Below are positions 40,401 to 48,112 of a stretch of 64,000 nucleotides of DNA, one piece after another. The notes beneath the pieces were generated by a model that saw nothing but the letters and a program-made list of their open reading frames with translations, was not told the DNA's origin and made no database searches. Origin of the DNA: Dendrophyllia cribrosa (Eukaryota > Cnidaria > Anthozoa > Scleractinia > Dendrophylliidae); contig JAJLRJ010000006.1 in the NCBI GenBank assembly GCA_024195265.1, forward strand, positions 2,617,001 to 2,681,000, given 5' to 3'. The translations under genes were made by a program, and so were the position numbers. The first letter of the stretch is position 1. Every line of letters begins with the position of its first letter.

Positions 40401-43400
40401 AACCAGCCGCCGTGGATCCCTACAGATGATAGGCGGGTGGCTGTCACTGCCTACTTCAGAGACCCCAGGGAAATCTGCGTTTGTAAAGGGAAGTGTAAAA
40501 AGAGGATGCAGCTTAAGCCACCAATAGGAGACCGTCTGTGGATACAGATGACTGACTTCCGGTTGAGAAGAAACGTCATGGTCATACCGCTGAACGCGGA
40601 GCAGATCGTGGGCACACCATGGGTCGAAGGAACCTGCGTTAGGGCTATGGGTTAAGTATAAACATTATATTACTTTGCAATAAATTTGTTTATTATTTGA
40701 CAGAACATTTTAGAGTGCGAATACGCGCCAAAACGAGTGTAAATATGACAAGGTATTGCACTCTTCCAGGAGCCCATCAATAGAGGTCATCAATAGCTCT
40801 TCTGACCGCGCGCGCTAGGAAAAACAAAAAAATTTGGAAGAAGATGACTTTCACATTTTTTGTTACTCGTCAGCTTTTATTTTGTTTCATGCCGAAAAAA
40901 TAGAAACTGACCGGGTTAAAATGCCCAGCCGTATTACACAACTTTTCCGCTGAATAACCTCTTTTTATTATGGACAAACTAGGTAACTATTTTAGCAATT
41001 TATCTGCATGGCATAGTACGCTGCTAGACTTTTTCAGTCGGTCGTGACTACTCTCAGCGGACACCCGCTAAATACGTACACCTTTATTACTTATCCTTTC
41101 AAACGGGTTTAAAGTTGAATAAGTACTGACAGAGTTAATAAGCATGGTATAAAAAGAGTTTTCTATTTATTAAATAAAATCAACCCTGAACTACTGAAGA
41201 GGGACAACGTTGTATTGTGTTGAGTAAAATAAGATTTTATCACTCTATATACTAATAGCACATACAATTGGCATATTTGTTACAGGAATTCACTATCATT
41301 ACAACATCTCGGTTGATTTTGACTGTGACAAGGCTTTGCCAGTTTTCCTGCTGTTCAGTAAACAAACAAAATCTCTGATTGGCTTTGGATTTGGAGGACC
41401 GATTGATGTTCCAAGCGTTGAATGGGAGAAGCCCCATCTTTCCATATTTGCGGTACGTTTTATCGATCTTTTCGCGGTAAACTCTTATAATAAACATTAG
41501 ATTTGTGGAGAGTCGTTAATTACATGATACAGCACAGGGAGCAGAGGAGCCAAATTTGACCTATATACGCGTTCGATCTTTGAGCTTTATACGCGCGCTC
41601 AGTGTCTTGCGTTATTCGATCTGTTGTTTTCGAGTTTTTCCCCCAGCGGGACCCCAAGCGTAATTGGCGCTTTCCGGAAAGCGTTATCGGCGTTTTCCGG
41701 AAAGCGTAAGCTTTCCGAGCGAGGCACGAAGTGCCGAGAAGAAAAAGAGACTGCGTAACAATTTTGTGGCGCCCACAGTCAGCAATCTGCGGTTACCCAA
41801 CGGAAAGCTCCGATTACGCTTGGGGTCCCGCTGGGGCGAAAAACAGACTCGTAAACAACAGATCGAAGATCAAACGCGTAAAGGTCAAATTTGGCTCCTC
41901 TGCTCCCTGTGGATACAGTGAAGCGTAGCGATCATATGTCATATGTCATATGTCTGTGCATGCGTCAAACCGAAGCCGGTTTTCCGATTGTCACGTTTTC
42001 AAACAGTAAACAAATGTAAATCGCGCTGACCAGTCTCAACGTACTTCGATTAAAAAAAAACCCTTAAAAACGTTTTAAGCAGATCGTAAAATGATTGATT
42101 AAACTCACAGGGCCGGTTATTTAAACGAAGTCTAACTTAGACTGCGGTTTAAGATAATTAATGGACATTAACATCCTGTTATAAGTGGGTCATTTTAAAG
42201 TATTTGCCCAGGGTATATTTGCCCTCTCTGAATATCTCCCAAAAATGTTTCAGTAAGCATCCTGATGTCTAATTTCAAAATCGAAATTTCAGGTCAATAT
42301 CTAAATCGTTCAGATGATATGGACATTCGAAATTTGACTTTTTTTTGAGCACTTTTGAGCATTCTGATTGGTCGAATTAGGTCACATGACCCTTTGGTGG
42401 GACATTCAAAATATAGTTTTTCAAGTGTTTCTGTAGCAGAACTGAGTTGCGCTAGCAAATTCAAATAAAAAGCAACTGATTTTTAAGGTTTAAAAACATT
42501 ATTTTAATATAATTTTGATCTGTCAAGTCAACAGTTCACTGAGTTTGACAGCTGTCAATCATAGGGAATTACCAAATAAGGAAATCACAAAAACGCGTTT
42601 TTCTCATTCGGATTTTAATCTGATTTTTCAATTCCGTTTTCAGCAATGCGTTTCAGCAGCCAATTGGCACAATTGTGTGGTTGGGAACTTGAGTTACATT
42701 AATGTGTGCAGAGTTATTGGAAAATTTGGTTAAAAAATTAAATCAACATTTTTCTCGGTAAATTTTGCTTACAATAATGCAACTCAAGTTCCCAACTACA
42801 AGTAGATAAACGTTTTTCTAGTCTGTGATACATGCCTTCCTCACACTGTTACAGTAAATAACATTTAAATCGATTGAAATTGGTTTAGACCGCGGTTTTG
42901 TTAAATACCGCCTAAACTTCGTTTAAATAACCGGCCCACAGACTCGGGAAAAAATTACGAGCTTTGAGCTATCAAAGTAATAAGCTTAGGCTTCAATGAT
43001 GAATTTTTCTTGTTTTTTTTTTAAACGTATTTCTGTCGTTATCGCATTTCTTTTCGTGTCACCGGGTTGTTACAATCGTTTACTTTGAATTTTGAAATTA
43101 TTGCGGCTGGCTGACTGACCTATAACACCCATTGCGCCTTGCTTCACTCGCATCCAATCTTCCCGCGCCCTAAAATCAAATGCTGTAGTTTACTATGAAT
43201 CTAAGGTAAGGGTACCTATTTGCGATGTTTGCTAAGTAACCGACCGTTTGTTACCTTTAAAATATACAAGTACAACAAGAGCTTATTTCTTATTTTGTTT
43301 ACAGAGATCAATGAAGGCTGAATCAACTCCTGCTTGCCTGAGAAACTACCAAACAGTTTCGGTTCAACATGTCTACTTCGTGGATCCACTGAAAATCGTG

Positions 43401-43409
43401 TGTTCTTAA
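22423..43409 (+). CDS. Secreted protein of an unnamed animal family, copy 1
   Basis: I do not recognise a named domain. Exons 22423-22489, 37643-37726, 38305-38408, 40368-40650, 41286-41452 and 43305-43409 join in frame (810 nt, 269 residues) and end at TAA 43407-43409. Exon 1 encodes a signal peptide (MAKLWKAIFLMLCFHISAQ) and ends in phase 1. The mature part has FYGNRFVKGDD, TRLIFDCDGSLAGIQAT, VAVTAYFRDPREICVC, GDRLWIQMTDF, GIHYHYNISVDFDCDKALP, VFLLFSK and a C-terminal VQHVYFVDPLKIVC. Scattered cysteines and the leader predict a secreted, disulphide-bonded protein of about 28 kDa. The neighbour at 44947-51241 has the same exon phases, and three exons have exactly the same lengths (104, 167 and 105 nt). 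Intron 1 is about 15 kb because of two antisense retrotransposons. Linking exon 1 across that intron is inference, supported by phase and by the paralogue's structure. Confidence 0.75.
23122..23340 (-). repeat. 3' LTR of BEL/Pao element 1
   Basis: 219 bp, begins TGTCTTTGAG and ends GGTTCGGAACA on the plus strand. It matches 28958-29176 with no difference seen. Confidence 0.93.
23341..23352 (-). other. Polypurine tract of element 1
   Basis: On the minus strand GGGCGGGAGGA lies directly before the 3' LTR, the position expected for the plus-strand primer of an LTR retrotransposon. Confidence 0.6.
23439..28799 (-). CDS. BEL/Pao Gag-Pol polyprotein, 1786 residues, intact
   Basis: One uninterrupted frame encodes the whole polyprotein. 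Order by approximate residue: an N-terminal coiled region; a Gag region of the DUF1759 type (about 135-300); cysteine/histidine zinc knuckles (about 365-430, CVICQKNHGVWSC and CFRCLEFGHRAEVC); an aspartic protease with DPGS near 496; a reverse transcriptase with its YVDD catalytic box near 915; a Pao-type RNase H (GDASE near 1104, TDNSS near 1178); an integrase with an HHCC-like zinc region (CLIC near 1451) and a D-D-E core (LDFAG near 1485, WSDNAK near 1545, GGFYERLVK near 1592); and a C-terminal DUF5641-like domain. These activities copy element RNA to DNA in cytoplasmic particles and insert it into the genome. There is no env-like frame. The start is the first Met after the leader. Confidence 0.95.
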   Translation of the reverse strand: MDFKEHCDYSRLVQFCVEMSKELEAIKKKRRFLRKSVTDALKSVDDALSLLDNHARIQVLKDNITRKWNDLQEVQASMCTLLEESEIDGECEGHNEYEIRMIEYMAKMTQYLENKHVAKIGTGSDSTTSSCPKVQVKLPKIELPTFDGDVLSWQPYYQSIKVSVVDNPSLADVQKLEYLMRSLKDSAAEAVKGFAVVQSNYQPVLATLKERFGHPRVILDAHVRSLIHLPRLSSEDALSMRKFYDQVVGHVRSVESMGEKYNSETLAPVLVPLIVDKLPKDVVEKWELELGDHKDLGKEDCVEVKTLFAFLEQLIRAKESSQPPSLDSKPPAKDSLGNRGTRFKFNPSRKSSTFSLPVTTQYSKCVICQKNHGVWSCVSFLSLPVKERFRKVLSKGLCFRCLEFGHRAEVCQKPSCKYCQGKHHSLLHLDSVKPHEEEVKTKNAELPSSSSGPPVSSSVVASSIAVKSVGKVILQTVPAVLCGSNGCSKVVRCFFDPGSQMSFVRQSVVDEIGLDGKSVRIAVSGFGGKPTKDTLRKRIAFTVAPVDKPGKPQCIEALTAPVICRPAEAVDIHPSRWFHLQDLKFPEEFPRGEQEIDVLIGMDFYYSFVSRDIVRGGFNEPVAVRTSLGWVFCGPTGGHDQECTVSMNVQVSTEEQLNETLQTFWNLESIGVKPVESSVSTTNSEAMVLKKFEDTLTYKDGRYEVSLPWKEDNVVLKDNYKQAESRLYNLEKKLLQDPAKAKSYQEAINKYVKDGVAEEVPCEQIAPPDGRPVFYLPHHAVIREDKQTTKTRVVFDASARDSNGVSLNSCLEAGPALQPDLVGILLRFRKNQVGIMGDIEKMFLQICLKEEDRDSHRYLWRDLDTDVMPKIYRMTRVTFGVISSPFLAICTIQEHARRCKETFPEASDEILRNTYVDDFASGKDGVHEALKLQRSSTELMEQAAFNLTKWSSNSPRLMQAIPEKDRASDSLIKLESDLPGAYPITKALGLRWNTRTDSLVFMIEVDSLKLRSETLYTKRELASLAAKIFDPIGLIAPFTVRSKLLLQSLWTQGVGWDDEIPVETSIKWIQWVQELPELEQLHIQRCYTDWPFSEHAKVELHAFGDASEAAYATAVYLRVVAEDGKASTSLVMSKTRVAPVRKITLPRLELMAAVITARLCTYVKDAIDCPISRIVCWTDNSSTLHWIRGSATQWKPFVANRVIEIQSLLDPSVWRYCPGSQNPADLPTRGLSVSQLKESRLWWKGPSWLQESERDWPEDLRSKTSNVIVDMERKSKASVSCVVQPKEPVIDFTRFSKYGRLLRTVAWIRRFICNSRLKEEERLVSPLTGFEIQEAEKWLITHVQEASFPEEIPLVKRQSPLNNSNLANLNPFLCPTSDLLRVGGRIHKSLLPEEEKHPIILPSNHPVVKLLINDVHCRELHAGVEHTLSVLRQKYWLVKGRSTVRQTLKNCLICRHYQTKPFSQRMAPLPEDRIKPNPPFTNVGLDFAGPLYLKDSGDKAYICLFTCAVTRAVHLELVSNMTVERFLLALRRMVARRGMCSIIWSDNAKTFKAANKELQQCWRVLEADQTQVALSEKKIQWKFIVERAPWWGGFYERLVKSVKTPLKKIFAKAMLDAEQLTTILAEIEAQLNSRPLTYLGADPGDYSVITPAQILIGRNLQAFPTKDTRVSEHTSRAITKRFEYHQRLVNGFWRRWHAEYLKSLTPLKKWFKVGREIRKGDLVLVSEDHVARGQWSRARVEAIHPGRDGLIRSVSLRTTSGSLTRRPVQRLHLFEACDADLAAELD
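28941..28957 (-). other. Primer-binding site of element 1, complementary to tRNA-Tyr 3' end
   Basis: The plus strand reads TCCGGCTCGAAGGACCA and touches the LTR edge at 28958. This is the 3' end expected of eukaryotic tRNA-Tyr with its added CCA (tRNA-Tyr begins CCTTCGA). The minus-strand element therefore has TGGTCCTTCGAGCCGGA right after its 5' LTR. The tRNA assignment rests on knowledge of tRNA sequences, not a search. Confidence 0.75.
28958..29176 (-). repeat. 5' LTR of BEL/Pao element 1
   Basis: 219 bp, same sequence as 23122-23340, followed on the plus strand by the GGGTC target duplication. Confidence 0.93.
29575..30153. mobile_element. TAGAGC fold-back element split by a Harbinger-like insertion
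   Basis: The left part (29575-29606, TAGAGCAGTATTCAATTGAG) and right part (29899-30153, ending GAAAACTGCTCTA) together make one copy of the family seen complete at 57829-58086. The interruption at 29607-29898 is a separate element with a TAA target duplication, so this copy is the older of the two. Confidence 0.75.
29607..29898. mobile_element. Non-autonomous PIF/Harbinger-like element with TAA target duplication
   Basis: Inverted ends GGGCTGGTTCCCACTAGCGACG and CGTCGCTTGTGGGAACCAAG bound the insert. TAA is present at 29604-29606 and 29899-29901, and removing the insert plus one TAA restores the host repeat exactly. The interior is dominated by TCCGATTCCG-type short repeats on both strands. 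A 3-bp TWA target is characteristic of PIF/Harbinger. Confidence 0.8.
30800..31219 (+). repeat. Tandem duplication, two units of about 210 bp
   Basis: AGTTGGAATTCTCGTCTCCA at 30801 recurs as AGTTGAAATTCTCGTCTCCA at 31011. The following bases through TAAAACTTAGGGCGTGTTCC match almost perfectly. Both units end inside the left end of the MITE that follows at 31168, so the duplication arose after that MITE inserted. Confidence 0.85.
31168..31375. mobile_element. Harbinger-like MITE with TTA target duplication
   Basis: The ends GGGCGTGTTCCATTGG and CAATAGAACACGACC are inverted copies, with TTA on both sides (31165-31167 and 31376-31378). The interior consists of GGTTGAAA/TTTCAACC-type repeats in both orientations. 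Confidence 0.7.
31688..32239 (-). pseudogene. Truncated RecQ-family DNA helicase fragment inside the 761-bp element
   Basis: The first 95 or so residues are the start of a RecQ helicase ATPase domain. They contain a motif-0-like segment (GFEEIRENQRKAV), a Walker A equivalent reading APTGSGNS where the family has GKS, and motif Ia (PLVSLMKDQ). RecQ proteins unwind DNA 3'-5' in repair. After about residue 100 the similarity stops and the frame runs through unrelated sequence into the LTR, so the DEAH box, helicase C and RQC domains are all absent. Loss of the Walker A lysine would abolish ATP hydrolysis. It is a fragment of a helicase gene carried by the mobile element, not a working gene. Confidence 0.8.
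31715..32475 (-). mobile_element. 761-bp element carrying a RecQ helicase gene start, 9-bp target duplication
   Basis: Its ends are TAGACTTGCACACAAGTCGAC and GGACTTTGAGAAAGTCTA, so the outer 7 bases are inverted (TAGACTT/AAGTCTA). GGCCGTTGG is duplicated at 31706-31714 and 32476-32484. The right end can form a hairpin (GACTTT-GAG-AAAGTC). On the minus strand it carries the N-terminal part of a RecQ-type helicase frame. The same ends bound a 130-bp copy at 39370-39499. I cannot assign a transposon superfamily. Confidence 0.8.
32685..32700 (-). other. Polypurine tract of element 2
   Basis: On the minus strand GGGGCGGAGAA lies immediately before the 3' LTR. It resembles the tract of element 1 (GGGCGGGAGGA). 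Confidence 0.6.
32718..37091 (-). CDS. BEL/Pao Gag-Pol polyprotein lacking integrase, 1457 residues
   Basis: A continuous frame encodes a Gag region of the DUF1759 type (about residues 230-380), zinc knuckles (CWLCKTSTHWPDQC and a following CFSCLKRAG), an aspartic protease (LLDSGAQISLIRQ), a reverse transcriptase with YMDD box, and a Pao RNase H (FADASQDAFGACAY and FFTDSTITLAW). After the pre-integrase linker (LHSRLEKGEFKSLSPFID) the frame passes straight into a DUF5641-like tail (VRGKWAVGRVLEVYPGSDGR). The integrase zinc and D-D-E core, several hundred residues in element 1, are missing. The join keeps frame, so this is a clean internal deletion. It could make particles and DNA but would need integrase in trans. 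Its sequence is well diverged from element 1. Confidence 0.93.
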   Translation of the reverse strand: MAEAALKQAKTDRRTAKSAFTRLKKALIYTVENHRPPEEVRQSLAKFHEAYESLVEKHDEYTKLIENDEEYQTEEQWLDECQETFMRVEVDAKMFIDSAEKTKSTDVDENGSLTSTKGKVAGIGVHGNDGISTMQSVANMNSKESHSNGISTMQSVDQTLPVVNTVNSKSSANSSGGQVVVIESAQTANDVQNQAINSVESVDQNAATLPVVNTAQSHYQNGACTFKLEKPKLPIFSGNVRDYAIFRSDFKHAIEAKYSPRDAITLLRTCLRDKPLKLIKGIGTDYVAAWEYLDSIYGDPRFVSDTITQDIVQFKALQEGEDARFCDLVHLVKRCYNTLKEVGLPSDMDNSHMLSIIEQKMCADDRKVWSRDLEKEKKPATLHALMTWMTVEMKSRMRATAPIRVGPPNKRIISHLRSGGDDSDQPPWYKCWLCKTSTHWPDQCPKFAALSIDDRIKTAKANHVCFSCLKRAGRDHRMDNCSRSRQCTKTENGTQCPHNHHQLLHKTNAVKIGVAMAADTKEAILPVLSANIVSANGLFKRGNVLLDSGAQISLIRQETAETLGLNGKDASVTITKVGGEEETIKTKEYKVQLTSIDNDKRFTVKAISIPSISDEISTVKISHIPELLGLQNTKFRRGKGHVDLLIGIDHAHMHAGETRQVDHLLARNSPLGWVVFGGNPEETSDVTRILHVKYASPVDLSDFWETEAMGVEVKPCVCDADKLTQTEREEAKLIEKSCVKVKNQWMIPYPWRKDPNMLPDNRALAMKRLESTERRLKKNPEQVKAYCKQMEEMEEMNFSRKLSKKEQEAYQGPVHYIPHHAVLRPEKKSTPVRIVFNSSSVYQGHTLNDYWKKGPDLLNGMFGVVLRFREKEVAVMGDISKMYHRILIPERDQHVHRFLWRNLETNRNPDVYVKTVLTFGDKPAPAMAQIALRKTAQDNKADYPEAAEVLTNNTYMDDICDSVDTVQEARKLTEDIDQVLKTGGFRVKGWISNKKLTEKDNNETEKGMNVFQGGEEKVLGTSWNFKTDKFHFRVNADLLKLVDRPSHVPVKMTKRMILSHVARIYDPIGFAAAFIVRAKIGMQQLWQLGLDWDEELPPAVQDNWISLFQELKKLDNLSFERSLSEANAVEPPMLCVFADASQDAFGACAYIRHKRDDDTYTVKFIAAKSRVAPLKQLSIPRLELQAAVLAGRLAKVIQKESRVQFGDVKFFTDSTITLAWIQSPSRNFKPFVSSRVGEIQSNSDPSQWMHIPSEDNVADDLSRGIHVNALNERWMNGPEFLRLQEMLWPTQVASLPTPDEDMERRQIVATVSTVKEKDAIDPSTFSSWRKLIRVTARISRLAEKIRLRRHAQDGREGPLNPEELQGAETFWIKQAQKPLHSRLEKGEFKSLSPFIDDVVTVADSNAVRGKWAVGRVLEVYPGSDGRVRNVRVKTATGEYNRPVTKIAVIHPAEGFDP
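37169..37586 (-). repeat. 5' LTR of element 2, intact
   Basis: 418 bp, from TGTTCCACTTAGAAACG to TTTAACGAAACA on the plus strand, followed by the GTTAT target duplication. Confidence 0.93.
37740..38110 (+). repeat. 106-bp repeat array, about 3-4 units
   Basis: Units share TTGAGTCTGT(G/T)GATGAAATCC, AAAGTGTGACCATTCAAATG, AAAGCTA(C/T)TGAGCAGTA and TTTATTATGCTGTACAAGG. The array lies in the intron between exons 2 and 3 of secreted copy 1. Confidence 0.8.
38590..39622. mobile_element. TIR element whose core has expanded into a 106-bp tandem array
   Basis: The ends TTAACCCTTTTACTTTCGG and GGGAGTTAAAGTGTTAA match the simple elements at 48979-49192 and 4562-4772. Here the core is repeated as about seven or eight 106-bp units, of which one carries a further element (39370-39499). 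It sits in the intron between exons 3 and 4 of secreted copy 1. Confidence 0.75.
39370..39499. mobile_element. 130-bp relative of the RecQ-bearing element
   Basis: The left end TAGACTTGCCACGAGTCGAC and right end GGACTTTGAGAAAGTCTA are the same as those of the 761-bp insert at 31715-32475 (the right 18 bases are identical). ATGAAACCT is repeated at 39361-39369 and 39503-39511, with three extra bases (ATC) before the right copy. There is no helicase sequence; it is a minimal non-autonomous form. Confidence 0.75.
39623..40367. other. Intron 3 remainder of secreted copy 1
   Basis: AT-rich sequence between the satellite-bearing element and exon 4. I see no repeat family from elsewhere in the window and no exon. 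The open frame at 40297-40527 overlaps exon 4 in a different frame. Confidence 0.4.
41535..41909. mobile_element. Palindromic MITE with CAGGGAGCAGAGGAGCC ends
   Basis: The left arm CAGGGAGCAGAGGAGCCAAA is answered by TTTGGCTCCTCTGCTCCCTG at the right. The arms continue with inverted similarity for over 100 bases, including GCGGGACCCCAAGCGTAAT. It lies in the last intron of secreted copy 1. A CATATGT triplet repeat follows at about 41934-41952. Confidence 0.75.
42111..42936. mobile_element. TIR element, GGCCGGTTATTTAAACGAAGT ends, CACAG flanks
   Basis: Inverted ends GGCCGGTTATTTAAACGAAG and CTTCGTTTAAATAACCGGCC bound 826 bp. CACAG is found on both sides (42106-42110 and 42937-42941). It contains a nested inverted motif (GTTGGGAACTTGAGTT and its complement). 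There is no transposase. A degraded relative lies at 50456-50643. Confidence 0.7.
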
Positions 43410-44946
43410 GCCAGGATTTCTTTTCACTTGAATTTGAATTTGATTGAACTGACTTTACAAATACTGATATTGACAAGAGAGAGTAACCTCATACAGTGCA
43501 ACCAACAAGATATATAAATTACTTCTCATTAAAGTTGAAGTTTACCTCTTCGTTTAGTCTGTTAATACTCTCTTGATTTAGTCTGTTGCTACTGCTCGCT
43601 ACTGTTGGTGTCCATCTATTAATTATTAACTACAAATCCTAATTTTAAAGCTCCATTAAATCTTCAATATTTCTTATTTCTCTAACTTTTACAAATCCTT
43701 TGAGAAAAACTAATTCCTCCCAAACATACCCAAAAATCAGCCAAAAATTTACAAAACACCCCATAACATAGATTCATGAGATGAGCATAGTGTTTTTGGA
43801 TTGCTTACAACGTGAACGAGAAATTTTCATTAAAGCCATGTTAAGTGGTGGAAAAATGGCATTCAGGTGGAGTACCACCTTAATACTTTATATTTGTTGC
43901 TGTACTGAAATATTTGTTATTTTCGCTGAGATAGTTTTGCGATTGACTAAGTGGATGTCTAGTCTGAACTAATCTCGTACCCAGATCTCCCACGGTCACG
44001 CGTAAGGGACCACATCTGGGGTCAATTCAATAAAACTTTTCCAAGTGTAGCAATTGTTTTCAATCCCTGAAACAATAGCTACGCTTTTCAATTACACTTG
44101 TAAAAGTTTTATTGAATTGACCCCTGGGTATGAGAACACTGAACACAAGTGAACATTCCCCAGCCATTCATGGGTCCCCATTGATACACCTGGGTGAAGA
44201 GGGGAGGCATTGTGCGATAAAAATTTCGCGCCTTTTTCTTTTTCTCTTTTCTTCCTCTTTTATTTCTTTTCTTTTTTTTCACAGTTGTTCGCGCATTTTT
44301 TCTCCCTCAAATACAAAATTGCAGGCAGCAGTATTTATGACAAAGAGCAACCGACATCGCGAGCGCAGTCTATCAATCATGATCAATGTGTTGAATTCGA
44401 GCACGTGATAATCGTGAGCGGAAACTAAGCTTTCCACTGTGATGAAAATGGGTATGGGCGGCCAGCCAACGAAAATTTAGTGCCAAAATTTATCACTGAT
44501 AAGGCCATTAAAAACGCACAGAACACAACTCAAACAGAAACTGGCAAGCCTGTGCTATCACCTCTCCAAAAGGATATCACAGTAAATATAGCACAGAAGA
44601 ATATCATGGGAAACAAATCGCTTTTACCAAGGTGTGCTTAATGACAGCAAATATTGATCCATTAGAACTGACAGATCAAGTTGATTTTGTCTTTTGTTAG
44701 GTAGCTCAATTCAAACTATATTATGTGTCTTTTTAAAAGGTGGTATGCTATTGTTATTTAAAAGTATTAGGACCCCTTTGGCCAATCACGGTCAAACCTC
44801 GTTGACCATCACCAGAAATTCACCTTTATTAGAAAACTTCTAAGATAGCTCTTTATTTGTGGGCTTAATTTTCGCGTGAAGCGGAGATAAAGCGTTATCT
44901 TAAGTACCTTGCAATTGCTTTTGGAAAAGTAAAAAGGGGAGATACC
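43410..44946. other. Intergenic region between the two secreted-family paralogues
   Basis: About 1.5 kb. It holds a fold-back MITE (44018-44124) and otherwise AT-rich sequence. The promoter of copy 2 must lie here. A reading frame near 43857 encodes a short hydrophobic N-terminus resembling a signal peptide, but no consensus donor or second exon follows, so I do not call a gene. Confidence 0.4.
44018..44124. mobile_element. Fold-back MITE, GGGGTCAATTCAATAAAACTTTT ends (copy A)
   Basis: GGGGTCAATTCAATAAAACT is repeated inverted at the right (AGTTTTATTGAATTGACCCC). The core has CAAGTGTAGC motifs. A second copy is at 58237-58355. Confidence 0.75.
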
Positions 44947-47900
44947 ATGACTAAGACAAATGCGTTTTTCGTCGGGATTTTGGTGTTGTACATAGAAATC
45001 GTAACAAGCTGCGGAGAGAAAGGTAAGTTAGTAGGTTATAAATATTTTATAAAGGATTCAATTGTTAGATACAATTTTGTAGTTTTAAAACAATCTTTTA
45101 CTTTGTTTTTTTGGGGGAATTAAACAGCGGGAAAATGTCCCAAAATTTAGTTTGCACTCAACCAAACCAACTGATGATAAAAAAATCCTTTTGACCAAAA
45201 TCAAGCAAAACGCTTTTCGCACTCTCTGTCATTAATAATGCAATATTTACCTATAAAAAGCCTTTTTGTGTCAAAATAATTCCCCCTACTTTTTTGTAGG
45301 ATGACAATTATTTGTTTTCACTATTCATTACAAGTGTCCTCTTTTTTGTACTTTGTTATTAAAAATCTGAGATTATTCTTCACTATAACTTGAACCTATC
45401 CGTTGCGCTAAAGCGTTTAACTAAAGCAAAAAACACATTTATCCTACAGCTTAATAATCTAGCCACCAACGTATAACAACCGATATACGGCGACGTTATT
45501 GAAGTGGTTGTATTAATAAGGTTTCTTAATGGCTTCGGCCTTTGTTTTAGTTAAAACAAATTGACCGGAATTGCGTGATGGTTATACAAACAAGATGGCA
45601 CATCATAAAGTTCTGATTTCCCCTTTGAATATGACTCATTTTTATTTAATATTTTACTCCCAAATTTTTTATTATTCTTTAGTCATTATAGTTATTATTT
45701 AACTGAACCACTAAAGACGTCGATTTATTTATTTATTTATTTATTTATATATAGGTATTTTCTTTTCTTTTTCGCTTTTTCGTGTTTTTCATGAGCGAAG
45801 TAAAGTTGCCATTACGAAATACATTCAATTCTGTTTCTTTCCTCAGGTATTGTTCTGTTTAGCTTTTTTTTTGCTGAAGTTTAACAAAAATAACTATTCA
45901 TGCACGGTATCTAAATACGTCTAAATGGTTTATTACGAGAGTTCTCTGATCTCCGATGTAACAAGGCGTTAGCTTGCAAGTGTTTATAAATACTCAGTAA
46001 AATTGTGACAGCTTAGTAAACGTTTTTACCAAATCTTTTTATTCGTTTATTTAACCCCTTTGTTTGCAAAACCGCTTAAATATGGAGAAGTAATTTAGCC
46101 CAAAATAACCTCGATAACATCCGAACAATAACGATAACTAAATAAAGATAGAATTTAATTACATTTGGAAATTAAAAAGAGATTTGTTTGTTTCTTGTGC
46201 CGCTAAAAAGTTAATTTTTGTTTTTCCCACGAAAAACAAATACTGAAGAGTTGCCAAAATCATGTCTTCAAAAATCTTTATACGCTGTAATGTTTTTGTG
46301 ACTTGCTTCGTGTTTCTTTAGCTTACACAAACTGGATTATTGAAACCTTGGTTTGTTTTAAATATTATTGAGTTAGTCTCAGTGTGGTCTTTCTTCCTTA
46401 CTTATTAAATATAGCCGGTTTTACCTTTTTTCAAATTTGTTATTTCCTTTAATCCTTAAAGATTCTCAATTCTTAACGTTTCAACCTTCTAAGGTTGAAC
46501 GTTAAAGTTGAAAGTTTCAATCAATGGTACAAAACAGTTCACTTTGTAGTTGATGTTCAAGTTAACCATAAAAGTTAAGTAACCGATAAAATATGAGCCG
46601 CATACAGTTCTGCTGTGAATATTTTACATGACTTACTGTATAAAAGAACAATACGCGATGAAGCTTATTAGCATTCTATTAGTATTCTGTATCTGAACCT
46701 TCATTGAACTTTCATTTCTTTTGTATTTTCATAATTATTAATGAATGTTATATAACAACTGATTAAAGACCTTTTTTCAATACTGTATAGTGTTTTTCCT
46801 CTTAATCGTCTTCCTGTCATGGTATCTTTTGCCCTTCATATTGTTTTAATATTTTAGCAGTACGTTCAGGCTTTAAATGTCTTGATTTTGGTTTGTAGGA
46901 AATCACTGGGATCATTTGATCGGTGAGTATGAGGAGACACTATTCCTCCGAAATAACAACATTTCGCGTAGCTTATTTCCACGTTATATCGCCAAATGCC
47001 ACCAAATATACAACTTAGTTGGATAAAAAGATTCCATAGAGCAAAACAAAAGCAGTAGTTTGGAAATAAAGTGCAGGATTGCAAAGTTTGAAGTGGATTA
47101 TAGTTCATGAAATTTGATTTATTGACAGGCGGTCAAGAAATCAAACTTGCCATTCTTGTGAAATTTTGACTTTTCCGGCCGTTATTTTGTCTCGTCGCAT
47201 GTCTTTAGTTAATATCTCTTTGCTTCCATCACTTTTGGCGATGGTTTTTTCCAATTTCAAGATAATAAATTAAGTTTAAAGCAAGCTCCTAGTCATAATA
47301 ATGAAAACACGATATTCCAGCCGGAACAGTGTCGGCCAGGAGCATTTCTGTCTTCTGTTAAGACCTGTTAAGCCATGCCAAAGTTTTTAGACTCCAGCCA
47401 GCTTTTTCCTGTATTTTGGATTTATCCTAGGAATAAAGAGAGGATATTACATTTTATTGTATTCTGCTGGATCGTTTTTATAAGTTTAGTAAAACCCAAC
47501 GAGGTGGACAAGTTATTTGCGATGTAAAATGACCTTCAATATTACATTTAAAATATTAAAAAATGGCTTTATTTTATTCTCATGTGAACGTAGCTATCAT
47601 CATCTAATTGCAAACCCTGAACGATTTTTTAGTGCGAGTAGGACAACAGACCTAAAAGGCTAAACAATTTGCTCGTTTTTGATAGATCGTGTAATAGTTA
47701 AGTCTTACAAGCAGGAGCCAGTGTCAAAATTTTTCAAGAAACAAAGACATATGCCATTCGTTTGCGGTCAACTGGTATAATTTTCATATTTCATTAATAT
47801 GAAAAAAAGGAGCAATACGTTTAGTTCAAACTTTTAAAAGAAAAGTTGAATAAGCTTGCAAACATTGCAACACCTTTAAATCTTGTTTCAACTCATTAGT

Positions 47901-48059
47901 ATTATTTCTTGCTTCGTTTCAGTAAATTTTATGAAACCCACAATCCTCCCACGAACAGAAGACCAGGCTTTAGCACAGGGATGGAGAAACGACGCCACAT
48001 GTGGTAAGATAATTTAAATGTTATATTCTTACTCTCCATTCATAACCTGGGTTATGGGC

Positions 48060-48112
<53 letters not shown>

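Noticed and set aside
43857..43972. Signal-peptide-like frame (MAFRWSTTLILYICCC...)
   Set aside because: It resembles a third leader exon of the secreted family, but no consensus donor follows and no third set of downstream exons exists before 44947.
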